Assembly: GCA_013289955.1 (NCBI GenBank)
Contig: JABCYZ010000014.1
Span: 62,001 to 126,000 of the forward strand
DNA length: 64,000 nucleotides
Origin: Acidobacteriota bacterium
Lineage (GTDB): Bacteria; Acidobacteriota; Terriglobia; Acidiferrales; UBA7541
Direction of reading: 5' to 3'
Shown here one piece after another: positions 44,019 through 52,731 of this stretch. The first letter of the stretch is position 1, and each line of letters starts with the position of its first letter. The notes beneath the pieces are model-generated. The model saw only the letters and a list, made by a program, of their open reading frames with translations, was not told the origin of the DNA and did not search any database. The position numbers and the translations under genes are program-made.

Positions 44019-45067
44019 AAATACTAGTGACAGGCGGCGCTGGGTTTATCGGCTCGAACTTCATTCGCTACATTCTGGCGTTGGGGCGGAAATACACAGT
44101 CGTGAACTACGACAAGCTGACGTATGCCGGAAACCTGGCGAACCTTGAACAAGTTTCCGCCCATCCCAATTATGGGTTCGTGAAGGGAGATATCTGCGAC
44201 GCTAGTCTTCTGGAAAGCGCGATGCGCGGCTGTGATGCAGTCGTTCATTTTGCGGCGGAATCCCATGTCGATCGGAGTATTTATGAGCCGTCGCCTGTGA
44301 TCCGCACAAACATCACCGGCACTTTTACGATTTTGGAGGTGGCACGTAAGCTTTCGATACCTCGCTTCGTGCACATTTCAACCGACGAGGTTTATGGCGA
44401 TATCTCTCCCAATGAATTCGCCGATGAAAGGTCTCCGCTGCAGCCTAGTAGCCCGTACTCAGCTTCCAAGGCGGGCGCTGATCTCTTGGTTCGATCGTAC
44501 GTCCGCACTTATGATTTTCCTGCCGTGATCACGCGTTCTTCGAACAATTACGGTCCCTATCAGTTTCCAGAGAAATTCGTTCCACTCATGATCACAAATG
44601 CTATGAGCAACCAGGTGTTCCCCGTTTATGGCGACGGCAAGCAGCAACGCGATTGGCTGCACGTCGAGGACAACTGCGGGGGAATTCTCGCTGTTCTCGA
44701 GAAGGGCAAAATAGGAGAGGTTTACAATATCGGCGGACTTGACCTCGAGGAAAACCTGACCTTGGCGCGACGCATTCTGCAACTCACAGGGAAGCCCGAG
44801 AGTCTGTTAACGTATGTCCGAGATCGGCCGGGCCACGACCGTCGCTATGCGCTTAACTGCGAGAAAATAAAAGATGAGCTGGGCTGGAAACCCCTCATCT
44901 CCCTAGACGACGGCCTCCGCCAGACCATTGACTGGTACGAAAATTCTGGCCCCTGGCTCGCCGGCGTTCGTTGCGGCGAATATCTCACCTACTATGAGAA
45001 ATATTATTTGAATCGTGAGCAGTCTCTTCACGCGATTGCGAGCGCCGGGCCGACAACTTCTGAATGA
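44015..45067 (+). CDS. rmlB: dTDP-glucose 4,6-dehydratase
   Basis: 350 aa. NAD site MKILVTGGAGFIGSNFIRYI, the DKLTYAGN loop, FAAESHVDRSI, and the active site STDEVYGD with YSASKAGADLL. All are typical of RmlB. It removes water from dTDP-glucose to give the 4-keto-6-deoxy sugar. Both ends overlap neighbours by 4 bp (ATGA), so rmlA, B, C and D are translated as one coupled set. Confidence 0.95.
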   Translation: MKILVTGGAGFIGSNFIRYILALGRKYTVVNYDKLTYAGNLANLEQVSAHPNYGFVKGDICDASLLESAMRGCDAVVHFAAESHVDRSIYEPSPVIRTNITGTFTILEVARKLSIPRFVHISTDEVYGDISPNEFADERSPLQPSSPYSASKAGADLLVRSYVRTYDFPAVITRSSNNYGPYQFPEKFVPLMITNAMSNQVFPVYGDGKQQRDWLHVEDNCGGILAVLEKGKIGEVYNIGGLDLEENLTLARRILQLTGKPESLLTYVRDRPGHDRRYALNCEKIKDELGWKPLISLDDGLRQTIDWYENSGPWLAGVRCGEYLTYYEKYYLNREQSLHAIASAGPTTSE

Positions 45068-45690
45068 ATTTTCTGAACGTCCAGTTTAAAGCCTGCTACG
45101 GACCTGCAGGCCAGCGAGCATCGGGGTTAATGCAACGAATCGACACAAGTCTTCCAGGCGTGTTTGAGCTGCGGCCCGTTATCCACCGCGACGGCCGCGG
45201 CTGCTTCATCGAAACCTACCACCAGGTGAAGTTCGCCGGCCTCGGTATCACGGACGCCTTCCTCCAAGACAACCTCTCCTGCTCGGTCTGCGGCACTCTC
45301 CGTGGCCTTCACTATCAACTACGGCAACCGCAAGCGAAGCTTTGCAGGGTCGTTCAAGGCAAGGTCTTGGACGTTGCAGTGGACATACGCTTCGGGTCAC
45401 CGAATTTTGGGAAATGGACGAGCGTGCTTCTCTCCTCGGAACAACAAAATCAGATTTATGTTCCAGTTGGTTTCGCTCACGGTTTCCTGGCGCTATCGGA
45501 AACGGTTCAATTCCTTTACAAGTGCAGCGATTTCTACAATCCTGCGGACGAGCACGGCGTTGCCTGGAATGATCCAGATCTAAATATAGGATGGGGAGCT
45601 GCGGAGCCTGTCCTTTCTGCCAGAGACGCACAATATTCACCGCTTTCCCAAGTTCCTCGCGAATTTCTGCCGGAGTATACGGCGAAATGA
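45064..45690 (+). CDS. rmlC: dTDP-4-dehydrorhamnose 3,5-epimerase
   Basis: The ATG at 45064 overlaps the rmlB stop (ATGA) and is used here (208 aa); the ATG at 45130 (MQRIDTSLPGVFELRPVIHR) gives the family's usual N-terminus and could be the true start. The cupin core holds LRGLHYQLRQPQAKLCRVVQ with the catalytic His, DVAVDIRFGSPNFGKW and VPVGFAHGFLALSE. It inverts C3 and C5 before the last reduction. It overlaps rmlD by 4 bp. Confidence 0.92.
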   Translation: MNFLNVQFKACYGPAGQRASGLMQRIDTSLPGVFELRPVIHRDGRGCFIETYHQVKFAGLGITDAFLQDNLSCSVCGTLRGLHYQLRQPQAKLCRVVQGKVLDVAVDIRFGSPNFGKWTSVLLSSEQQNQIYVPVGFAHGFLALSETVQFLYKCSDFYNPADEHGVAWNDPDLNIGWGAAEPVLSARDAQYSPLSQVPREFLPEYTAK

Positions 45691-46658
45691 GGCCGGTCAT
45701 ATTGCTGACAGGGGGAAGCGGTCAAGTTGGAGGCGAGCTCTTGCCGCTTTTGTCCCAATTGGGCGAGGTAGTTGCCCCTGACCATAGCCAGTTGGATCTT
45801 TCGAAACCCGCGGGCGTCCGGCAGACAATCAGAGAAGTGCGGCCTCAACTCATCATCAATGCCGCAGCTTATACAGCCGTAGATCGTGCGGAAACGGACG
45901 AAGCGACGGCGCAAATGGTCAACGCGGAAGCCCCCGAAGTAATGGCTGTCGAAGCGAAAAAAATTGGCGCGGTTCTTTTGCATTTTTCCACCGACTATAT
46001 TTTCGACGGAACGAAAAGAACCCCATACGATGAGACCGATTCCGCAAATCCGATCAACGTTTACGGTAAGACCAAATTTGCCGGTGAACAAGCGATTCGA
46101 GCCTCAGGTGTGTCGCACCTGATTTTTCGCACGGCCTGGGTATATGCCACGCGTGGCAAAAATTTCCTGCTCACGATTTTGCGTCTTGCTACGGACAGGG
46201 ATGAGCTGAGAGTTGTAAGCGATCAAGTAGGATCTCCAACGTGTGCTTCGGAACTAGCCGCCGCAACTTGCGAGATTCTCACCCGCATGAATGATCGAAA
46301 TCGCGGCCCGTTTGCTTTTTCCGAAGTTAGCGGAACCTATCATGTGAGCGCCGCGGGACAAACGACTTGGTACGACTTCGCCAAGGCTATCCGGGAGGAA
46401 GCATTGTCCACGCCACACCCTCGGAAATGGCTAGCCGACGCTACCAAGGGACGCCAGTGGATCGCCGATCGCGTTACACCCATCTCCACGGAGGAGTTTC
46501 ATTCTCCCACGCCCCGCCCGGCCTATTCTGTCCTTTCGAACTCCCTTCTGATGCAGAAGTTCGGGGTTTCGCTGCCGGACTGGCGTCTCCAACTCAAACG
46601 TTGTTTCTTCTCCGATAGTTCCGCGGCTAACCTCGCTGTTAAAGCTGGCGCCGGCTAG
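45687..46658 (+). CDS. rmlD: dTDP-4-dehydrorhamnose reductase
   Basis: The ATG at 45687 overlaps the rmlC stop (ATGA); 323 aa. It reads ILLTGGSGQVGGELLPLLSQ, LIINAAAYTAVDRAETDEAT, HFSTDYIFDGTKRTPYDETD and NVYGKTKFAGEQAIRAS, as in RmlD, with the Tyr-x3-Lys pair. It completes dTDP-L-rhamnose. It is the last gene of the polysaccharide locus; a hairpin lies just after it and the IS66 element begins 243 bp downstream. Confidence 0.93.
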   Translation: MRPVILLTGGSGQVGGELLPLLSQLGEVVAPDHSQLDLSKPAGVRQTIREVRPQLIINAAAYTAVDRAETDEATAQMVNAEAPEVMAVEAKKIGAVLLHFSTDYIFDGTKRTPYDETDSANPINVYGKTKFAGEQAIRASGVSHLIFRTAWVYATRGKNFLLTILRLATDRDELRVVSDQVGSPTCASELAAATCEILTRMNDRNRGPFAFSEVSGTYHVSAAGQTTWYDFAKAIREEALSTPHPRKWLADATKGRQWIADRVTPISTEEFHSPTPRPAYSVLSNSLLMQKFGVSLPDWRLQLKRCFFSDSSAANLAVKAGAG

Positions 46659-46667
46659 CACGCATTT

Positions 46668-46693
46668 AAACGGCCTTTTTCGCAGAGCCGTTT
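46668..46693 (+). terminator. Possible terminator after rmlD
   Basis: Perfect 7-bp arms AAACGGC (46668-46674) and GCCGTTT (46687-46693) with a 12-nt T-rich loop, 10 bp after the rmlD stop. The tail is CCTTCCTC rather than a T-run, so the call is tentative. Confidence 0.4.
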
Positions 46694-46892
46694 CCTTCCT
46701 CAGCCACCAATACTCCAACCAACTCCTGAACGGTGATCGGCAATTCTCGGTCGATCTCCTCCGCTCGCCCGATCGCGGTCCGCGAAATCCCTACTAGCGC
46801 AGATTCTTAGCGAGTTCAGTCCACGCTCCTGCGCCGAGCATCCTCGCACGAATCACGAAGAAGGACATTGGTTTGATCAAGCGGGGACCTGC

Positions 46893-46900
46893 GGTCCACA
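46893..46900. repeat. Left target-site duplication of the IS66 element
   Basis: GGTCCACA directly before the left end GTAAGCG. The same 8 bases follow the right end at 53204-53211. Eight bases is the known duplication length for IS66. Confidence 0.9.
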
Positions 46901-46957
46901 GTAAGCGTTCGCTTCAGGCCGTCTTGTGCCGATGGGATGCAACTGCTAGGGGCGCTG

Positions 46958-47278
46958 CTATTTTGACTGCGGGTTTATCTCGTCGGTGAAAATGTCGTCG
47001 GTGTGAGCTCTGGCGATGGCGAGATCCAGCCGGGACAACAGCTGTGCCAGAGATTCACCTTTCTGACGTTTCAGCATGGCTAGTGTGTGGCGCCCCTCGT
47101 GGGCCACGGCGATACATTCCCTCAGCGGGGGAATGACTCCGATGCTGATTCCACCGTGTTCGATTGTCTCTTCGATGTAAGGCAAGTCTGGAAGACGGTT
47201 GGTGGGAACGTTCGTAGCGGTGCCTTCTTCTATGCTGCCTCTTGGTTGGGGAGCTGTAGACTTGCGGCGACGTTCCAC
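46958..47278 (-). CDS. Small hypothetical protein inside the IS66 element (106 aa)
   Basis: The frame opens at a GTG within the tail of tnpC and overlaps it by 49 bp; the true start may be further in. The peptide has a neat core, RLPDLPYIEETIEHGGISIG, VIPPLRECIAVAHEGRHTLA and SLAQLLSRLDLAIARAHTDD, followed by EINPQSK. It reads like a real small folded protein, not a shadow. No family was identified. It may be a passenger gene or part of this IS66 subgroup. Confidence 0.5.
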   Translation of the reverse strand: MERRRKSTAPQPRGSIEEGTATNVPTNRLPDLPYIEETIEHGGISIGVIPPLRECIAVAHEGRHTLAMLKRQKGESLAQLLSRLDLAIARAHTDDIFTDEINPQSK

Positions 47279-48214
47279 GGGAGCAACTCCTCGATGTGCT
47301 TGATCGGATGATCCGCGATGCGGGACAACACGTTCCGTAGATAACTTTCGGGATCGACTCCGTTTAGCTTGGCACTGCCAACCAGACTGTAGATCGCCGC
47401 GGCACTCTCTCCACCACTATCGGAACCCGCAAAAAGAAAATTCTTTCTGCCCAGCGCCACGACCCGCAACGCCCGCTCGGCAGCATTATTATCGATTTCG
47501 ATGCGGCCGTCATCACAGAAGCGCATCAACGCTTCCCACCGTCCGAGTGCGTAACGAACAGCCATGGCCGTATCGGATTTTCGAGAAAGTTTCCCTAAGG
47601 TCTCTTCCAACCATTGTTTCAGCGAGTCCAGCAACGGTCTGCTGCGGGTGTTGCGAACCTCACGCCGCTCGTCAGGCGGGTGCCCTCTTATTTCTTTTTC
47701 GATGGCATACAACGCCGCGATGCGCTCCAAAGCCTCAGTCGCAACCGGGGATCTGTGCGCAACTTCGAGATCGTAGAACTTTCTCCGCATGTGCGCCCAG
47801 CAGGCTGCTTCCTGAATGCGCCCCGCTTCGTAGATCTGATCAAAACCCGCGTAACCATCCGCTTGCAGTGTGCCCGTAAAGTTGCTCAGGTGGGATCGCG
47901 GGTGTTCGCCCTTGCGATCCGGTGAATATGCGAACCACACCGCAGCTGGTGTGCTATTGCCTGCGGGACGATCGTCGCGCACGTACGTCCACAGCCGCCC
48001 CGTCTTGGTTTTACCCAACCCTGGTGCCAGCACCGGAACTGGCGTGTCATCCGCATGTAGTTTCCCAGCCGCCATCACGTGACGTCGCAACGCTTCGACC
48101 AGCGGCGCAAGTAGTCGGCTGGATCCACCGACCCACTCCGCCAGGGTGGAGCGATCCAACTCCACGCCTACGCGAGCATAGATCTGCGACTGCCGATAGA
48201 GAGGAAGATGATCA
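47230..48214 (-). pseudogene. tnpC: IS66 transposase TnpC, C-terminal part (split by RIT element)
   Basis: Reads in frame from the junction as HLPLYRQSQIYARVG, then LDRSTLAEWVGGSSRLLAPL, through the DDE core segments HADDTPVPVLAPGLGKTKTG and DGYAGFDQIYEAG, to NNAAERALRVVALGRKNFLF and the IS66_C end RIADHPIKHIEELLPWNVAA. About 326 residues. Joined to the N-terminal part at 51642-52301 it makes a full TnpC of about 538 residues in frame, so the split is due to a clean insertion and not to decay. Confidence 0.92.
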
Positions 48215-48216
48215 GC

Positions 48217-48238
48217 GTTATGTTGTGCACAACATAAC
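48217..48238. repeat. Perfect 22-bp palindrome at the left RIT end
   Basis: GTTATGTTGTG followed directly by its exact reverse complement. The same GTTATGTTGTG recurs at 48260-48270, and its complement CAACATAAC at 48318-48326, so the left end carries several copies of one motif. Probable recombinase binding sites. Confidence 0.75.
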
Positions 48239-48239
48239 T

Positions 48240-48266
48240 GTGATTATGTTGGGTTGCCCGTTATGT
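48240..48266 (+). repeat. Left terminal inverted repeat of the RIT element
   Basis: Starts GTGATTATGTTGGGTT and ends GTTATGT; matches the complement of 51644-51670 at 24 of 27 positions. Confidence 0.8.
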
Positions 48267-48388
48267 TGTGATGTGGGGGAAATGGCGCATGAATACTGTG
48301 TGTTGCGAATCTGAAGGCAACATAACGTAAGGGCTGAAGAGACTTCTGGCGATCTTAGCATGATCCGGGATGGAAAGGATCCCGGTAA

Positions 48389-49642
48389 ATGCTGAGAACT
48401 CTGTTGCGACTGGAAGAACCGTTTTACATTGCCCGTCAAGAGGAAGCCCCGCTACTTCGAGAACGTACAACTTTTCTGGAACACTTGCTTAAGCAGGGCA
48501 CCAGCCTTGCGGCAGCACGCGGCGTGTCATGGCAATTGCTGAACGTCATGAGGTTGCTGAAACTGGCTCGGTTGCGCGATGTGTGGATAGACGAAATCCA
48601 AGAGGCCGCCGAACGGTGGACACGGCAACAGCGGTCGAATCCCAATATACGATCCTACAAGCATTCAGGAAGTTACTTCACATATGTAGCGAAGAAATGG
48701 TTGCATTTCGCAGGCGTGTTGAAGAGGCCGGCGATTCCTCGCATGCGGTTCGCAGACGAGGTAGATGATTTTGCGAGATGGATGACGGAGGAAAGGGGAA
48801 TGTCGGCGCTGACGGTGCGGTCGCACCGGAACAAGACATCGCTGTTTCTCAAGTGGTTTTCCGAGCGATGCCGTTCACTCGCTTCCGTGCGGCTCAGGGA
48901 TGTAGACGACTTCCTGATCTTCAAGGGAACGAACGGCTGGAGCCGCAAGTCGGCGCGTGGTTACGCCGACGCGCTGCGGTCCTTCTTCCGATACGCGGAA
49001 CAACGTGGCTGGTGCAGGCCGGGCATCGGGGAAGGCATCACCTCGCCCAGGCTCTATGCACAAGAAGGATTACCCGAAGGACCAGAGTGGAAGCAGGTGC
49101 GGCGGCTGCTCGGAAGTGTAAGGGGAAATAATGCCGCCGCGCTGCGAGCCAGAGCTGTCTTGTCCCTCCTGGTGGTTTACGGGTTGCGCAGTGGGGAGAT
49201 ATCGCGTCTGCTGTTGAGCGACTTCGACTGGCGCTCGGAGACGTTCACGGTGAACCACTCCAAACGCGGAGGAGCACAAAAATATCCTCTGCAGCATGAA
49301 GTTGGTGACGCCATCATTGCATACATCCGGAAGGCGCGCCCACGGTCCTCCAATCCGAGTCTGTTCCTCACGCTGAAACCACCTTACCGAGGCATCGGGC
49401 ACAGCAGCCTCTGGCGCATCACGAGCACAAGAATGGAAGCGGTAGGCATCCGATGCCGGCGACGCGGACCACACTGTCTGCGGCATGCGTGTGCCACCCA
49501 TTTGCTGGAGCAAGGCGCATCCTTGAAGCAGATCGGGGATCTGTTAGGTCATCGTGACTCCAGATCCACGAGCATCTATGCCAAAGTTCACCTGCAACAG
49601 CTGCGCCGCGTAGCGGACTTCGATCTGGGAGGTCTGCTATGA
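48389..49642 (+). CDS. ritA: Tyrosine recombinase, first of the trio (RitA-like)
   Basis: 417 aa. Residues about 130-220 form a SAM-like core-binding domain (FADEVDDFARWMTEERGMSA), preceded by a longer N-terminal part. The catalytic domain has Arg267 (YGLRSGEISRL), the His362-x-x-Arg365 box in HCLRHACATHLL, His388 in LLGHRDSRS and the nucleophile Tyr397 in IYAKV, so all main catalytic residues are present. It overlaps ritB by 4 bp (ATGA). It should act with RitB and RitC at the element ends. Confidence 0.88.
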   Translation: MLRTLLRLEEPFYIARQEEAPLLRERTTFLEHLLKQGTSLAAARGVSWQLLNVMRLLKLARLRDVWIDEIQEAAERWTRQQRSNPNIRSYKHSGSYFTYVAKKWLHFAGVLKRPAIPRMRFADEVDDFARWMTEERGMSALTVRSHRNKTSLFLKWFSERCRSLASVRLRDVDDFLIFKGTNGWSRKSARGYADALRSFFRYAEQRGWCRPGIGEGITSPRLYAQEGLPEGPEWKQVRRLLGSVRGNNAAALRARAVLSLLVVYGLRSGEISRLLLSDFDWRSETFTVNHSKRGGAQKYPLQHEVGDAIIAYIRKARPRSSNPSLFLTLKPPYRGIGHSSLWRITSTRMEAVGIRCRRRGPHCLRHACATHLLEQGASLKQIGDLLGHRDSRSTSIYAKVHLQQLRRVADFDLGGLL

Positions 49643-50577
49643 AGCTTGCGGTGGTGGTCGATATGTATGTTTTGCACCGGCGCGCGACGGGCCAGAAGTT
49701 CGAGAGCCCAGCCGTTGCACTCCGCTCGTTCTCCCGTCGTTACAGTGACAGGTCTCTCCGAGGGATCACGCCTACGGAGGTGAAACAGTTCCTGGATGTT
49801 CCACAAACTGGGCCCGCAACTTGGCGGCGGAAATATGGGGCGTTGCGAGACTTCTTCGTGTACTGGCGGTGCCGTGGAAAGCTGAAGACTGTTCCGATGC
49901 CACCGGCGGCTCCCAGGTATACGCCGACCTTCGTTCCGTATATCTACCCTCGTCGCGAGCTTCAACTGTTGTTGGAGGCCGTTCCTCGCTGTCAGCGAAA
50001 TGTGGAGTGCCGGATATCCGCAATCACGCTTCACACCCTGCTGCTGTTCCTCTACGGAACGGGCATGCGCGTGGGTGAAGCGCTGAGACTGCGCCTTGCT
50101 GATGTGGATCTCGATAACAGCGTGATTACCGTCCGCGGCACGAAGTTCTACAAGTCCAGACTTGTCCCTCTGGGAAGGGATGTGGTTCGGCTGCTTCGGA
50201 ACTATCTGGACACGCCGGGAAGATGGAATCACCACTACCGGTCTCTTTTCCAGTCGCGGCAGCATAAGCCTCTCGGCCACAGCCAGCTAAATTTCACCTT
50301 CCGGCGGCTGCGCAGACTTGCGGGCGTTCGCCGAAGTGACACGAGTTCTCATCAGCCGCGGCTGCATGACCTGCGGCACACGTTCGCCGTCCACAGACTA
50401 ACGGAATGGTATCGGAAAGGTGCGGACGTGCAGACCCTTCTGCCTGCACTCTCCACCTACCTGGGACACGTCGATCTGCACTCGACCCAGTGTTACCTGA
50501 CCATGACGCCAGAGTTGCTGGCAGAAGCCAACCGCCGTTTCCAGGACTACGCATATGGAGGGCGCCATGAACAATAG
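49639..50577 (+). CDS. ritB: Tyrosine recombinase, second of the trio (RitB-like)
   Basis: 312 aa. The N-terminal core-binding region (about 1-110) includes RGITPTEVKQFLDVPQTGPA. The catalytic part shows LYGTGMRVGEALRLRLADVD (first Arg), TVRGTKFYKSRLVPLGRDV (Lys on the beta-hairpin), HDLRHTFAVHRL and YLGHVDLHSTQCYLTM with the nucleophile Tyr. It overlaps both neighbours, so the three proteins are probably made in fixed proportion. Confidence 0.88.
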   Translation: MKLAVVVDMYVLHRRATGQKFESPAVALRSFSRRYSDRSLRGITPTEVKQFLDVPQTGPATWRRKYGALRDFFVYWRCRGKLKTVPMPPAAPRYTPTFVPYIYPRRELQLLLEAVPRCQRNVECRISAITLHTLLLFLYGTGMRVGEALRLRLADVDLDNSVITVRGTKFYKSRLVPLGRDVVRLLRNYLDTPGRWNHHYRSLFQSRQHKPLGHSQLNFTFRRLRRLAGVRRSDTSSHQPRLHDLRHTFAVHRLTEWYRKGADVQTLLPALSTYLGHVDLHSTQCYLTMTPELLAEANRRFQDYAYGGRHEQ

Positions 50578-51577
50578 GTCGGCCCTCGGCTCTTGGATCA
50601 GGCGCTTCCTGATGGAATATCTCGTCGGAGAGCGAAATCTGGCCCGTAACACACAACAGAGCTATCGCGATGCCGTTCGCCTGCTTGTTGTGTTCGTGGC
50701 TACGAAGATGCACAAGAGAGTGGACGAACTGCTCGTCCCCGACATCGATGCGGACCTGCTGCGCGCGTTCCTATTGCACATCGAAGAAAAGCGGAAATGC
50801 AGCATCTCCAGCCGCAATCAGCGTCTGGCGGCCATCCATGCGCTGTCCGGCTTCATCGCAGAACGCTGCCCCGAGTATCTGGACTGGTGTGCTCGACTCC
50901 GCGCCGTCAAGTCCAAGCGGTCAGCTCCCACGCCAGTCTGTTATCTCGAAAAGCCGGAGATCGATGCTCTATTGGATGCTCCCAGTCCGATCACAAAGCT
51001 CGGCTATCGGGATCACACCCTGCTGCTTTTTCTGTATAACTCGGGAGCACGCGCAGAAGAAGCGGCAAAACTATGCATCGAAGATCTCAGCCTGCACTAC
51101 GGCGCAGACGGTACCTTGTCTTCGGTGCGCCTTCACGGAAAGGGTGGTAAGGTTCGCATCTGTCCGTTGTGGGCCTCCACGACAGTGACGTTGAGAAACC
51201 TTGTCGCTGGGCGGAACGGCAAGGAGCGAGTGTTCCTCAATCGGCGCTCCGAGCCGCTGACACGCTTCGGTATCCATGAGATCGTGACGCGATATGCGCG
51301 CGCCGCCATGAGCCGCGTGCCGGAGATGCGGAAGAAACGGATCGGCCCTCACACCATCCGACACACAACAGCCACTCATCTTCTTCGCGCCGGCGTTGAC
51401 ATCAATACGATCCGTGCCTGGCTCGGCCACGTCTCCATCAACACTACCAACATCTACGCCGAAACTGACCTTGAAATGAAAGCCAAGGCTCTTGGTCTGT
51501 GTGCAGTAAAGACCACCCGATCACCGAAACGTTGGAGTGAGGATCCCGATCTGATGTCCTTCCTTGCTCAAATCTAG
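50555..51577 (+). CDS. ritC: Tyrosine recombinase, third of the trio (RitC-like)
   Basis: 340 aa; ATG at 50555 or, 12 bases on, at 50567, both inside the end of ritB. Core-binding domain: FLMEYLVGERNLARNTQQSY, as in XerC/D. Catalytic part: LYNSGARAEEAAKLCIEDLS, RLHGKGGKVRICPLW (Lys), HTIRHTTATHLLRAGVDINT and WLGHVSINTTNIYAE with Tyr. All catalytic residues are present. The gene stops 88 bp before the right end of the element. Confidence 0.88.
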   Translation: MEGAMNNRSALGSWIRRFLMEYLVGERNLARNTQQSYRDAVRLLVVFVATKMHKRVDELLVPDIDADLLRAFLLHIEEKRKCSISSRNQRLAAIHALSGFIAERCPEYLDWCARLRAVKSKRSAPTPVCYLEKPEIDALLDAPSPITKLGYRDHTLLLFLYNSGARAEEAAKLCIEDLSLHYGADGTLSSVRLHGKGGKVRICPLWASTTVTLRNLVAGRNGKERVFLNRRSEPLTRFGIHEIVTRYARAAMSRVPEMRKKRIGPHTIRHTTATHLLRAGVDINTIRAWLGHVSINTTNIYAETDLEMKAKALGLCAVKTTRSPKRWSEDPDLMSFLAQI

Positions 51578-51584
51578 GCCACAC

Positions 51585-51649
51585 TTATGTGACGCTCAGT
51601 TCTGAGAAACCCTCTGTCTAGGCCCTTCCCAAGACCGAGCGTCACATAA
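51585..51649. repeat. Inner inverted repeat at the right RIT end
   Basis: TTATGTGACGCTC (51585-51597) and GAGCGTCACATAA (51638-51649/50 region, arm 51637-51649) are exact reverse complements over 13 bases with a 39-nt spacer. The outer arm is part of the terminal repeat. It can form a stem and may also end the ritC transcript or hold recombinase sites. Confidence 0.7.
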
Positions 51650-52301
51650 CCGCAAACCCAACATAATCACAATATTTCGATGTCAGGATATGTGCCAGAA
51701 GCCCAGAACCAGCAATGCTTCGCTCGATCGGTCGACTCGGCGCTGCAACCTGCAGGATGCGATCGCAACACGCGCAAGCCAGCTTGGGACGTATGTACTG
51801 AATGACTTTGAGACTGGCCGGCACGTACTCCAGGATTTCCGAGACGTCTTCGCCAAGATGTTTCAGCTGGCCGCCACAGTCTGGACAAGCTTCTTGCTTC
51901 GGAAGGAACTTCCGCACTTCTCGTGGCAAGTGCTCTGGCAACGGTCGCCGCACGGGTCGTGCTGCCGGGGTGCTCGCCGAAGCTGATTCTTTTACCGCAA
52001 CTGTTTCTTTGGTTCGTCTTGCTTCCAGTTCTTCCAGCCGCAGTTCCAGTTGTTCGATCTGGTGTTCTCGCTTCTCCGACGAGCGGCCGAACTGCTGGCG
52101 ACGCAGTTTCGCGATCAGCAGCTTCAAGTGTTCGATTTCCACATCGCGCGAGGCAAGCTGCTCGCGCTGCGAAAGGATTTCTTCTTGTTGTGTGGTGAGC
52201 TGTTTCCGATGCGAGAAGACTTGCTCACGCAGTGCCAGGATGAGTGCTTTTAATGCTTCGGAATCGAGTTGATCGAGGTCGCGCGTTGTGGCGGCATCCA
52301 T
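51642..52301 (-). pseudogene. tnpC: IS66 transposase TnpC, N-terminal part (split by RIT element)
   Basis: 219 codons, of which the last seven come from the RIT end (the frame passes from SKYCD into YVGFAVM and stops). It has a long coiled coil (LALREQVFSHRKQLTTQQEE on), the segment KLRRQQFGRSSEKREHQIEQ, a Pro/Ala linker, LPREVRKFLPKQEACPDCGG and CACCDRILQV, which together form the IS66 zinc finger. Translation could still give this DNA-binding half alone. Confidence 0.9.
51644..51670 (-). repeat. Right terminal inverted repeat of the RIT element
   Basis: On the minus strand begins GTGATTATGTTGGGTT and matches the left repeat at 48240-48266; the outer 4-5 bases are shared with the IS66 target. 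Confidence 0.8.
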
Positions 52302-52371
52302 TGCACGCGAACATACCGCACTTTTTTTACAGCATGATTAAAACGTACAAGAAAAACCAAAATATTTTCTT

Positions 52372-52731
52372 TCACACCGCCATTTGCGGATCGTAACTGC
52401 GTACCGGACGCCGCCAATCGATTCCCTCAAGCAACATCGATAATTGTGCGGGCGTTAACGCCACCGTTCCACTCGTCGCTTGTGGCCACGTGAATTTTCC
52501 TCGTTCAATTCTTTTTGCAAAAAGACACAGACCATCGCCGTCCCACCACAACATCTTGATCAGGTCACCACGCCGACCTCGGAAGACGAAGACCTGTCCC
52601 GAGAACGGATTTTCCTTAAGCGCCGTCTGCACCATGCCACTGAGCCCGGTGAATCCGCGCCGCAAGTCGGTTACTCCTGCGGCGATCCAGATGCGAGTTC
52701 CTGCCGGCAGCCCGATCATCCCGCTAGACAC
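52372..52731 (-). CDS. tnpB: IS66 accessory protein TnpB (Orf2)
   Basis: 119 aa. Reads GLPAGTRIWIAAGVTDLRRG, NPFSGQVFVFRGRRGDLIKM, LWWDGDGLCLFAKRIERGKF and ends MLLEGIDWRRPVRS, the standard IS66 Orf2 sequence. It overlaps the end of tnpA by 16 bp and lies 70 bp before tnpC. Its exact role in transposition is not known, but IS66 needs it. Confidence 0.95.
   Translation of the reverse strand: MSSGMIGLPAGTRIWIAAGVTDLRRGFTGLSGMVQTALKENPFSGQVFVFRGRRGDLIKMLWWDGDGLCLFAKRIERGKFTWPQATSGTVALTPAQLSMLLEGIDWRRPVRSYDPQMAV

Larger units (their letters stand above)
48215..51665 (+). mobile_element. RIT (recombinase-in-trio) element inserted in IS66 tnpC
   Basis: Three overlapping tyrosine recombinase genes in one direction with inverted-repeat ends, the arrangement described for RIT elements (ritA, ritB, ritC). 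It splits tnpC in frame; the four bases ATCA, present once in the intact gene, stand on both sides (48211-48214 and 51666-51669). The outer repeats match at 24 of 27 bases (48240-48266 against 51644-51670). The left boundary is uncertain by about 25 bp because a 22-bp palindrome lies outside the matching repeat. No passenger gene is seen. Confidence 0.88.

Noticed and set aside
48215..48330. CRISPR-like repeats at the left RIT end
   Set aside because: The repeated GTTATGTTG units are few, inverted and unevenly spaced; they are recombinase-type sites. No CRISPR array was found in the window.
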